41,043 nucleotides of DNA from an uncultured beta proteobacterium (lineage in GTDB: Bacteria > Pseudomonadota > Gammaproteobacteria > Burkholderiales > SG8-39), in contig CADEDU010000039.1 in assembly GCA_902826155.1 (NCBI GenBank), positions 1 through 41,043 on the forward strand. The letters run 5' to 3'. The first letter of the stretch is position 1. Each line of letters starts with the position of its first letter. Position numbers and translations under genes: made by a program. This document shows positions 34,280-41,043 of this stretch, piece by piece. The notes beneath the pieces were generated by a model. It saw only the letters and a list, made by a program, of their open reading frames with translations, was not told the origin of the DNA and did no database searches.

Positions 34280-35284
34280 CTACTGCGTCGCGATCCTGGC
34301 CGCCTTGACCACCTTCTCCCAGCGCGCCAGTTCATCGCGGATGTGCGCGGCGTGCTCGGCGGGTGCGGTACCGCGCGGATCGAGCCCGTTCTGCTTGAGC
34401 CGCTCCTGCACGTCGGGCGCCTTGAGCGCGGCCGCGATCTCGCGATGCCAGCGATTGATGATTTCCTTGGGCGTGCCGGCCGGGGCCATCACGCCGTACC
34501 AGGAGTTGACCTCGAAACCGGGGAGCGTCTCGGCCACCGTCGGCAGATCGGGCAGCAGCGTCGAGCGCGTCAAGGTGCTCACTGCGATCGCGCGCAGCTT
34601 GCCCGCCTGCACCTGCGGCAGCACGCCCGCCACATTGATGAAGCCGAAGGCGAGTTGTCCGCCGAGCAGGTCGGTCACCACCGGCGCCGAGCCTTTGTAC
34701 GGCACGTGGATCAGCTCCACGCCGGTCATCATGGTGATCATCTCGCCGGCCAGATGCGTGGTGCTGCCCTGCCCGACCGATCCGTAGCTCGCCTTGGCCG
34801 GATTGGCCTTGGCGTAGTCGATCAGCTCCTTCATCGTGCGGATCGGCAGGTCGGGTCGCACCACCAGCAGCGTCGGGCCGGAGACCACCTGCGTGATCGG
34901 CTCGAAATCCTTGATCGAGTCGTAGGGCAGCTTCTGGCCCATGGCCGGACTGATGGCGATCGGCCCGACGTGCGAGAACAGCAGCGTATAGCCATCGGGT
35001 GCCGACTTGGCCACGAATGCCGCGCCGATCGTGCCGTTGGCGCCGGGCCGGCTTTCGATCACGATCGGCTGGCCGATGCTCGCTGCCACCTTGTCGCTGA
35101 TCAGGCGCGCGAGCAACTCGGCCGGGCCCGCGGGCGTCCACGGATTGATCATGCGGATCGGCTTGGCTGGATAGTCCTGCGCCTGCGCGCCGACCGATCC
35201 CGCGAGCCCCCACAGCGTCGCGACGCCGACCATCGCGCAAGCCAACCGCTCGACCAGCGTGGCAGCGCTGTTCATCGATCTCAT
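34280..35284 (-). CDS. Bug/TctC-family receptor in the acyl-CoA operon
   Basis: Periplasmic solute receptor, 334 residues. The signal ends near GSVGAQAQ (about residue 36) and is followed by YPAKPIRMINPWTPAGPAELLARL. Family motifs VIESRPGANG, PDGYTLLFSH and IHVPYKGSAP are present. The ATG at 35284 has GGGAGG five bases upstream. It is placed between the acyl-CoA dehydrogenase (19-base gap) and acyl-CoA synthetase (27-base gap) genes. This is one of two Bug genes in this operon; two receptors for one pathway suggest two ligands, or a sensing role for one of them. Confidence 0.93.
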   Translation of the reverse strand: MRSMNSAATLVERLACAMVGVATLWGLAGSVGAQAQDYPAKPIRMINPWTPAGPAELLARLISDKVAASIGQPIVIESRPGANGTIGAAFVAKSAPDGYTLLFSHVGPIAISPAMGQKLPYDSIKDFEPITQVVSGPTLLVVRPDLPIRTMKELIDYAKANPAKASYGSVGQGSTTHLAGEMITMMTGVELIHVPYKGSAPVVTDLLGGQLAFGFINVAGVLPQVQAGKLRAIAVSTLTRSTLLPDLPTVAETLPGFEVNSWYGVMAPAGTPKEIINRWHREIAAALKAPDVQERLKQNGLDPRGTAPAEHAAHIRDELARWEKVVKAARIATQ

Positions 35285-35303
35285 CCGGTCCTCCCGATCA
35301 GGT

Positions 35304-36449
35304 TCACTTCAATAGCTCGCGCGCGATCAACATCCGCTGGATTTCCGAGGCACCTTCACCGATGCGGTAATGGCGCACGTCGCGGTAGAAACGCTCCACC
35401 GGATAGCCACGCACCAGCCCCATGCCGCCGTGGATCTGCACCGCGCGATCGGCCACGCGCCCGACCATCTCCGAGCAGTAGAGCTTGCACATGCCGGCGG
35501 CGACCGCAGGTTCTTCGCCGGCGTTCGCCTGGCGCAGCACTTCGTACACGAGCGCCCGCGCGGTGGCAATGTCGGTGGCCGAATCGGCGAGCATCCATTG
35601 GATTGCCTGCCGCTCGGCAAGCGGCTTGCCGAACGTCTGGCGCTGCTTGGCGTAAGCCACCGACATCTCGAGCAGCCGGTCGGCCGCGCCGATGCACGAA
35701 CACGCCACGCCCAGCCGGCCGCTGGTGAGCGAGCCCATGGCAATCGCAAACCCGCCGCCGACAGCGCCTAGCACCGCGCTATCGGGGACAAAGCACTCCT
35801 CGAAGCTGATGTCGGCGAGCTTGATCGCTTCCGAACCGATGGTCGTATCGACGCGCGTGACCGTGAAACCGGGCGTGCCGCGATCGACCAGGAACGCCGT
35901 GATGCCGCCACGTGCGCGCTTGGCCGGATCGGTGAGCGCAATGACCAGCAGCACGTCAGCCAGGTGCGCACCGCTGATGTACTGCTTGCGGCCACGCAAG
36001 CGCCAGCCGCCGTCGACGCGCGTGGCGCGCGTGCTGATTGCGGCGGCGTCGGAGCCGGCGTCGGGCTCGGTCAGCGCGAACGATGCACGCAATCGCCCGG
36101 TGGCCAGTCCTGCCACGTACTTGCGCTTGTGCGCATCGCTACCGGCACGCGCGATGGCGATCGGACACAGGCCGCTGGTGGCATCGAGCAGCAACGTGAA
36201 TACGCGATGCGAGCGGCTGAACTCCTCCAGCGCCAGACAGTAGGTGGCCAGATCGTGATCGCCGCCGCCGAACGCGGCAGGCAGGCGCATGCCGAGATAG
36301 CCATGCTCGCGCAGCGCGACGAGCGCCGATTCGGGAATCTCGCTCGAACGATCGATCTCCGTGGCGATCGGTTCGAGCACGTCGGTTGCAAACCGGCGCA
36401 TCACGGCGCGCACTTCACGCAGTTCGGGGAGGATGTCGAGTTGGTGCAT
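35304..36449 (-). CDS. Acyl-CoA dehydrogenase
   Basis: FAD-dependent acyl-CoA dehydrogenase, 381 residues, the normal length for soluble bacterial members. FAD-binding motifs include FALTEPDAGSDAAAISTRA and the flavin/substrate loop RQTFGKPLAERQAIQ. QIHGGMGLVRGYPVERFYRD is the conserved late segment. The C-terminal IGEGASEIQRMLIARELL keeps the catalytic Glu position (about Glu365). It converts acyl-CoA to 2-enoyl-CoA and passes electrons to ETF, which is not encoded in the window. The ATG at 36449 gives the family N-terminus; the Shine-Dalgarno is weak and upstream frame residues are implausible. It fits between activation by the synthetase and the crotonase step. Confidence 0.93.
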   Translation of the reverse strand: MHQLDILPELREVRAVMRRFATDVLEPIATEIDRSSEIPESALVALREHGYLGMRLPAAFGGGDHDLATYCLALEEFSRSHRVFTLLLDATSGLCPIAIARAGSDAHKRKYVAGLATGRLRASFALTEPDAGSDAAAISTRATRVDGGWRLRGRKQYISGAHLADVLLVIALTDPAKRARGGITAFLVDRGTPGFTVTRVDTTIGSEAIKLADISFEECFVPDSAVLGAVGGGFAIAMGSLTSGRLGVACSCIGAADRLLEMSVAYAKQRQTFGKPLAERQAIQWMLADSATDIATARALVYEVLRQANAGEEPAVAAGMCKLYCSEMVGRVADRAVQIHGGMGLVRGYPVERFYRDVRHYRIGEGASEIQRMLIARELLK

Positions 36450-36481
36450 GGTGAGCGGTTGCGGCAAGAGCCTGGCGGCTC

Positions 36482-37429
36482 TCAACCGGCACGTCCGTAG
36501 GTGCTGACGTGCCGCGTCGCTTCGGCCAGGAACGTCGTGTCGAGATAGCAGCTTGCCGACTGAATGGCGCGTCGCGGCACGCCGAAACGTTCGCGCAACG
36601 CGATCACCTGTTCCAGCCCCTCCATGTCGATTGCCCCGTCGCGCGGGAAACCCGATGCCGGGTCGAACAGGATGCCGTACGCACCCGCTGCCGCGGATCG
36701 GTCGGCACCGGGCATGTTGCGGATGAACGTTTCGAATGCGGCTTCGCGATTGGCGGGCTGATACAGCCAGTTCACCGAGCGCAGATACGCGCGGACAAAG
36801 CCGACGATCGCGCGGCGATTGTCTTGCGCCCACTGCATGCGCGCCGCACCGACGTGGTTGAGATAGCGCGGGGCGATGGTCGCGACCGAATCGAGCACGT
36901 TGAAACCGCGCGCGCGCAACTCGCCCTCGAACGGTGAGTTGAACAACGCGCCGGCGTGTCGCCGGTCGAGCAGCGCGGCATAGCGCTCCTTGACCCCGCC
37001 GACGCTGACGATCGTGTAGTCCTCGACGCCCAGACCGTTGTGCTCCAGCAGTCCGCGCAGCGCCAATGCCAGGCCGGTGTTCTTGGCATCCACCGAGAGC
37101 GTCTTGCCGCGCAGATCGGCATACGACTGGATGTCGGGCAGCGTGACCAGCGAGGGCAACGTCCGTGCATCCGCACCCATGAATGCGAACAGGTCGTGGC
37201 CTTGCGCCGGCACTTCGCCCTGACCTTCCCGATACGCGATGACGTTATCGACCAGCGTCAGCGCGATGTCGAAGCGGCCTTCGATCAGCCCGGCGAGCTG
37301 AAACACCGAGCCGGGTGTGGCGGTGAGTTCGACGCTCAGGCCCTGGCCGGTAAACCAGCCCTGCTCTCGCGCCACCCACACCGGCCAGTTGAAACCGGCG
37401 GGAAAGACGATCAACCGCAGCGTTTGCAT
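36482..37429 (-). CDS. NMT1/THI5-like periplasmic-binding-fold protein without signal peptide
   Basis: Type II periplasmic-binding-fold protein of the NMT1/THI5/SsuA group, 315 residues. Family features are FNWPVWVAREQGWFTGQGL, DIALTLVDNVIAYREGQ, LRGKTLSVDAKNTGLALALRGLL and NRRAIVGFVRAYLRSVNW. The protein starts MQTLRLIVFPAGF, decided by GGAGG four bases before the ATG at 37429, and has no signal peptide; the frame upstream adds only a polar stretch. It is therefore cytosolic and cannot serve as an ordinary ABC receptor, and no ABC genes are in this operon. Cytosolic proteins of this fold can be enzymes, such as the 4,5-dihydroxyphthalate decarboxylase group and HMP-phosphate synthases, or sensors. 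Reaction unknown. Confidence 0.85.
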   Translation of the reverse strand: MQTLRLIVFPAGFNWPVWVAREQGWFTGQGLSVELTATPGSVFQLAGLIEGRFDIALTLVDNVIAYREGQGEVPAQGHDLFAFMGADARTLPSLVTLPDIQSYADLRGKTLSVDAKNTGLALALRGLLEHNGLGVEDYTIVSVGGVKERYAALLDRRHAGALFNSPFEGELRARGFNVLDSVATIAPRYLNHVGAARMQWAQDNRRAIVGFVRAYLRSVNWLYQPANREAAFETFIRNMPGADRSAAAGAYGILFDPASGFPRDGAIDMEGLEQVIALRERFGVPRRAIQSASCYLDTTFLAEATRHVSTYGRAG

Positions 37430-37454
37430 GCCGCCTCCGAATTTCTGCGGCTGC

Positions 37455-38468
37455 TCACTCGATTTTGGCACCGGAAGCCCGCACCAGCGGCGCAAGCTTG
37501 GCGATCTCACCGGCAATCAGCGCACGAAACGCCTCGGGCGAATTGGTGATCGCATCGGCACCGATCTTCTCGTAGACCCGCTTCACTTCGTCGGTCGCCA
37601 CCACCCGCACGAACTCCTCATGCAACCGCGCGACGATCGCCGCCGGCGTATTGGGCGGAGCGAGAATGCCCGAATAGACCAGCAACTCGGCGTTGGGCAC
37701 GCCCGCCTCGGCCATGGTCGGCACGTCGGGCGCGGCGCCAACTCGCTTGCCCGATGTGACGGCGAGCGCGCGCAGCTTGCCGCCTTTCACGTTCGAAACC
37801 GCCGGCGGCATGCTGGAGAACACGAACGCCACCTCGTTGGCGAGGATCGCCTGCGTCGAGGGCGCACTGCCCTTGTAGGGCACGTGCACGACATCGAGCT
37901 TGCCGAACGATTTGAGTAATTCACCGGCCAGGTGCGGCGGCGTGCCGCTGCCCGACGAACCGTAGGTGTATTTGCCAGCGCTCGCCCGCAGCGTTGCGAT
38001 CAACTCCTGCACCGAGTTCGCCGGCGAACTCGGATGCACCACCAGCATGAGCGGCGTCGAGGCCACCAGCGTGATCGGCGCGAAGTCCTTGACCGGGTCG
38101 TAGGGCAGCTTCGGATAGAGCGTGGCGTTGATCGCGTGGCTGGTGATGTCCTGCAGCCAGATGGTGTAGCCGTCGGGCGTCGATTTGGTGATGAAGTCGC
38201 CCGCGATGGTGGTGCCGGCGCCGGGCTTGTTCTCGACGAACACCGACTGGCCGATGCTCGTCGACATCTTCGCGGCGATGGCGCGCGCCAGCACGTCGGA
38301 AATGCCGCCGGCCGGAAACGCAACGACCAGCCTGATGGGTTTGGTCGGATACGCGCCTTGAGCGAATGCGCCGCGGACGGGTGCAGCACATGCAACGCCC
38401 CCGGCGAGAGCAAGGGACAACAGCCGGATCAACAGGCGCGGCAGGCGAAACGATGGTGTCGGGAGCAT
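37455..38468 (-). CDS. Bug/TctC-family receptor heading the acyl-CoA operon
   Basis: Periplasmic solute receptor, 337 residues. The signal (LLSLALAGGVACAAPVRGAFAQ) ends near residue 37 and is followed by YPTKPIRLVVAFPAGGISDVLARA. Motifs VFVENKPGAGTTIAG, PDGYTIWLQD and VHVPYKGSAPS identify the family. It is the first gene of a six-gene operon; the NMT1-like gene follows after 25 bases. It diverges from the first TRAP receptor gene across 263 bases. I see no convincing promoter motif or RNA gene in that gap. Confidence 0.93.
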   Translation of the reverse strand: MLPTPSFRLPRLLIRLLSLALAGGVACAAPVRGAFAQGAYPTKPIRLVVAFPAGGISDVLARAIAAKMSTSIGQSVFVENKPGAGTTIAGDFITKSTPDGYTIWLQDITSHAINATLYPKLPYDPVKDFAPITLVASTPLMLVVHPSSPANSVQELIATLRASAGKYTYGSSGSGTPPHLAGELLKSFGKLDVVHVPYKGSAPSTQAILANEVAFVFSSMPPAVSNVKGGKLRALAVTSGKRVGAAPDVPTMAEAGVPNAELLVYSGILAPPNTPAAIVARLHEEFVRVVATDEVKRVYEKIGADAITNSPEAFRALIAGEIAKLAPLVRASGAKIE

Positions 38469-38731
38469 GGGGTTGGTCCTGGGAGGGCCGACCCAGGGTA
38501 GAGAACCCCTTGGTCGGGGTCAAGAACGCGCCCGATCGTGTGCTGCGTGTGCCGTCAACACACCATGCGAGGATCTCGGCGTGAACTGCCGCCTTCGGGC
38601 TGCGCGTGCACGTCGGCAGCCGCATCTCGCAAACGATTACGTCGGCAACAAAAAGATTTCGTGCCGGTGTAGCCTCGCCATGGGACACCGGCGTTAAAGC
38701 CGTTGGCCATTCCACCGAGGAGGATCCACCG

Positions 38732-39802
38732 ATGAAGCGCAACAAGACACTGCTTCAATGCGCCGTAGCCGCCGCGTTCGTTGCAACGCCCTTCGCGGCC
38801 AGCGCGCAGCAAACCATCAATCTGACGCTCGCTTCGAGCCACCCGACCACGTTCCTGCCGGTCGGGGTGATGGCCGGCTTCTTCAAGAGCGAAGTCGATC
38901 GCCTGCTCAAGGAAGGCGGCAACAAGTACCGCATCAACTGGAAGGAAGCCTACGCGGGCACGCTCTACAAGCTGCAGGACACGATGGAAGCGGTGCGCGA
39001 CGGCATCACCGACATCGGCTACGTCGGCACGGTGTGGGAGAGCGACACGATGCCGCTGGCCAACGTCACGTTCTTCGCGCCGTTCGTCACCGGCGATCTG
39101 CAGGTTGCGATCGGCGCGGTCGACAAGATGGTTCGCTCGATCCCCGCGATGAAGAAGGAGTGGGAAGCGAACAACATCCTGTACCTGGGCGGCATGGGTA
39201 TCGAGACCTACCACCTGTGGACCAAGAATCCGGTGGTCAAGTTCGAAGACCTGAAAGGCAAGCGCTACAACGCGCCCGCCACCGCGCTGCAGTGGATCCG
39301 CAACACCGGCGCGGTCGGGGTCGACGGCGGTCTGCCGGTGTATTACACCAACGTGCAGACCGGCGTGGTCGACGGTGCGATCTCGTTCTACACCGGCATC
39401 CTGCCGATCCGGCTGCATGAGGTGGCACCGCACGTCACCGAAGTCGACATCGGTGCCCAGTTCGGCGGCGGCGTGGGCATGACGCTCGACCGCTTCAAGA
39501 AACTGCCCAAGGACGTGCAGGACGCCATTCTCAAAGCAGGCAACGCGTATCCGCCGGAACTGATCAAGCAGACCGCCGCGCGCATCGACAGCTCCAAGAA
39601 GGCGATGATGGACGCCGGCACCAAGGTCACGAAGATGTCGGAAGAAGACCGTCGCAAGTGGGCCGCGTCACTTCCCGATGTGGCCGGCGAGTGGGCGAAG
39701 CTGAACGAGGCCAAGGGCCTGCCGGCGCGGCAAGTGTTGAAGGCGTTCATGGACGAAGCGCGCAAATCCGGCGCCAAACCACTGCGCGACTGGGACAAGT
39801 AG
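38732..39802 (+). CDS. TRAP transporter substrate-binding protein, DctP family (copy 1)
   Basis: Periplasmic receptor of a TRAP carboxylate transporter, 356 residues. A Sec signal (LLQCAVAAAFVATPFAASAQ) is followed by QTINLTLASSHPTTFLPVG. Family segments include YRINWKEAYAGTLYKLQDTMEAVRDG, DIGYVGTVWESD, YLGGMGIETYHLW, DLKGKRYNAP and YTNVQTGVVDGAISF. GAGGAGG precedes the ATG at 38732. The DctQ and DctM membrane subunits are not in the window and may lie beyond the right edge. Ligands of this family are usually organic acids. Copy 2 follows 166 bases downstream. Confidence 0.94.
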   Translation: MKRNKTLLQCAVAAAFVATPFAASAQQTINLTLASSHPTTFLPVGVMAGFFKSEVDRLLKEGGNKYRINWKEAYAGTLYKLQDTMEAVRDGITDIGYVGTVWESDTMPLANVTFFAPFVTGDLQVAIGAVDKMVRSIPAMKKEWEANNILYLGGMGIETYHLWTKNPVVKFEDLKGKRYNAPATALQWIRNTGAVGVDGGLPVYYTNVQTGVVDGAISFYTGILPIRLHEVAPHVTEVDIGAQFGGGVGMTLDRFKKLPKDVQDAILKAGNAYPPELIKQTAARIDSSKKAMMDAGTKVTKMSEEDRRKWAASLPDVAGEWAKLNEAKGLPARQVLKAFMDEARKSGAKPLRDWDK

Positions 39803-39834
39803 CGCTGACGCCGTCATTTAAACCCGCCGCACGA

Positions 39835-39872
39835 GCGATGCGGATTTGGCAGAATCGGGTCTTCCGCATTGC
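39835..39872. terminator. Imperfect inverted repeat between the two DctP genes
   Basis: gcgatgcgga (39835-39844) pairs with tccgcattgc (39863-39872) with one G-T pair, around an 18-base loop. It lies 32 bases after the first DctP stop. There is no T-run. It could be a partial terminator or an RNA-stability element that sets the ratio of the two receptors. Confidence 0.3.
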
Positions 39873-39968
39873 TTGGCCACGCGTTATCGCTGCATCCGTT
39901 CCGGGTCGGCGCGCAAACGCAGCTGCGCCTGAGTAACGGATTCCATCGACGTCCGACAGGAGACAGGC

Positions 39969-41043
39969 ATGAACAGAGTGTTCGCGCGATCGTTCGCCAC
40001 AGCAGCGGTGGCGGCGACGCTGGCCGCAGGTGCCGGCAGCGCACTGGCCCAGCAGACCATCAACCTGACGCTGGCCTCCAGCCACCCCACCACGTGGCTG
40101 CCGATCAATCTGATGGCCAATTTCTTCAAGAACAACATCGACGCTGAGCTGAAGAAGGGCGGCAAGTACCGCATCAACTGGAAGGAAGCCTACGCCGGCA
40201 CGCTGTTCAAGCTGCAGGACACGATGGAATCGATCCGCGACAACATCGCCGACATCGGCTACGTCGGCTCGGTGTTCGAGGCCGACACCATGCCGCTGTC
40301 GAACGTCACCTTCTACACACCGTTCACCTGCGGCGACATGGGTATCGTCACTCGCGCGCTCGATCGGCTGGTGCGCGAGCTGCCGGCGCTGCAAAAGGAA
40401 TGGGAGGCCAACAACCTCAAGTACCTCGCCCCGATCAGCATCGAGACCTATCACGTCTGGTCGAAGGTGCCGCTGGCCACGTTCGACGATCTCAAAGGCA
40501 AGCGCTACAACGCGCCCGGGCCGGCTGCGCAGTGGCTGCGCGGCACCGGTGCAGTGGCCGTCGACGGCGGGCTGCCCACCTACTACACCAACGTGCAGAC
40601 CGGCGTCACCGAAGGGGCGATCTCGTTCTACACCGGCATCCTGCCGATCCGCCTGTACGAGATCGCGCAGCACGTGCTCGAGGTCGACATCGGCGCCATG
40701 TACTCCGGCGGCATCGCGGTCACGGCCGACAAGTTCAAGAAGCTGCCCAAGGACGTGCAGGACGCGATCGAGAAATCCGGCCGCCTGTACGTGGAAGAGC
40801 TGATCAAGCAGACCAACGCGCAGATCCAGACTTCCAAGGACGCGATGATCAAAGCCGGCACCAAGGTCGTTGCGCTTTCGGACGCCGATCGGCAGAAGTG
40901 GGCGCAGTCGTTGCCCGACGTCGGCGGCGACTGGGCCCGCACTAACGAAGCCAAGAAGCTGCCAGCCAAGATCGTGCTCAAGGCCTACATGGACGAGGTG
41001 CGCAAGAACGGCTGCAAGCCCAAGCGCGAATGGGACAAGGGTT
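39969..41043 (+). CDS. TRAP transporter substrate-binding protein, DctP family (copy 2, 3' truncated)
   Basis: Second DctP-family receptor, 358 residues visible and open at the right edge. Copy 1 ends in LRDWDK and this one reads KREWDKG, so only a few residues should be missing. The signal (SFATAAVAATLAAGAGSALAQ) is followed by QTINLTLASSHPTTWLPIN. It aligns with copy 1 without large gaps (RINWKEAYAGTLFKLQDTME, YTNVQTGVTEGAISFYTG, FKKLPKDVQDAI), showing a tandem duplication. Differences cluster in central segments such as FYTPFTCGDMGIVTRALDRL, as expected for altered ligand preference. The upstream region has AGGAGA before the ATG at 39969. Confidence 0.93.
   Translation, partial: MNRVFARSFATAAVAATLAAGAGSALAQQTINLTLASSHPTTWLPINLMANFFKNNIDAELKKGGKYRINWKEAYAGTLFKLQDTMESIRDNIADIGYVGSVFEADTMPLSNVTFYTPFTCGDMGIVTRALDRLVRELPALQKEWEANNLKYLAPISIETYHVWSKVPLATFDDLKGKRYNAPGPAAQWLRGTGAVAVDGGLPTYYTNVQTGVTEGAISFYTGILPIRLYEIAQHVLEVDIGAMYSGGIAVTADKFKKLPKDVQDAIEKSGRLYVEELIKQTNAQIQTSKDAMIKAGTKVVALSDADRQKWAQSLPDVGGDWARTNEAKKLPAKIVLKAYMDEVRKNGCKPKREWDKG

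Noticed and set aside
32090..35728. A 1212-codon open frame on the plus strand.
   Set aside because: It is antisense to the crotonase, acyl-CoA synthetase, Bug and acyl-CoA dehydrogenase genes. Its protein is rich in Arg, His, Gln and Asp with no domain, as expected from the complement of high-GC coding DNA.

Overview
This 41 kb window is high-GC, gene-dense chromosomal DNA from a betaproteobacterium, most likely Burkholderiales. I infer this from five Bug/TctC-type receptors with no tctAB partner genes nearby, a DUF3563-like small protein, Mo hydroxylases, and strong C/G third-position bias. I see no tRNA, rRNA, CRISPR array, integrase, insertion sequence or phage gene. Thirty-six protein genes are supported. 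The first is cut by the left edge and the last by the right edge. No gene-free stretch exceeds 300 bases.

Layout. (1) 1-4290: an MBL-fold lactonase-type hydrolase, a Bug receptor, a secreted MetX-like alpha/beta hydrolase and a MetE-C-like zinc methyltransferase. (2) 4504-6703: a second MetE-C-like paralogue followed by a cysteine-synthase-type PLP enzyme. (3) 9327 down to 6747 (minus): a thiolase-fold protein lacking both catalytic cysteines, a DUF35 zinc-ribbon/OB protein and a Bug receptor, an arrangement like the Ltp2-ChsH2 retro-aldolases. (4) 9499-12959 (plus): a [2Fe-2S] subunit and a Tat-exported molybdopterin subunit (IorAB type) directly coupled to a SoxY-like and a SoxZ-like carrier. 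(5) 13070-16618: a DUF3563-like protein, a LysR regulator, a cupin and an amidase. (6) 28559 down to 16643 (minus): one long probable operon holding a complete Dpp/Opp ABC importer, a MATE exporter, an alpha/beta hydrolase, a lone CoxL/XdhA-like molybdenum subunit and a Bug receptor. A racemase-family gene diverges from its head. (7) 31192-29546: a second binding protein closely related to that of the ABC importer. (8) 38468 down to 31359 (minus): a six-gene operon with Bug, a cytosolic NMT1-like protein, acyl-CoA dehydrogenase, Bug, NDP-forming acyl-CoA synthetase and a crotonase. (9) 38732 to the end: two tandem TRAP DctP receptors.

Together the region reads as a set of scavenging and catabolic modules. 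Periplasmic receptors (Bug, Dpp and TRAP types) bring in organic acids or peptide-like compounds. Amidase, hydrolases and Mo hydroxylases open or oxidise them, and CoA-dependent enzymes finish the breakdown. Most operons carry their own Bug receptor.

The strongest candidate for an undescribed system is the Mo hydroxylase plus SoxYZ-like operon (9499-12959). It joins two periplasmic complexes of 'Tat hitch-hiker' design and keeps the single SoxY carrier cysteine in an altered tail. Also notable are the cysteine-less thiolase/DUF35/Bug operon, the importer-exporter-Mo hydroxylase operon, a single-cysteine racemase homologue, a MetE-like paralogue lacking one zinc ligand, and a dispersed intergenic repeat found in two copies.
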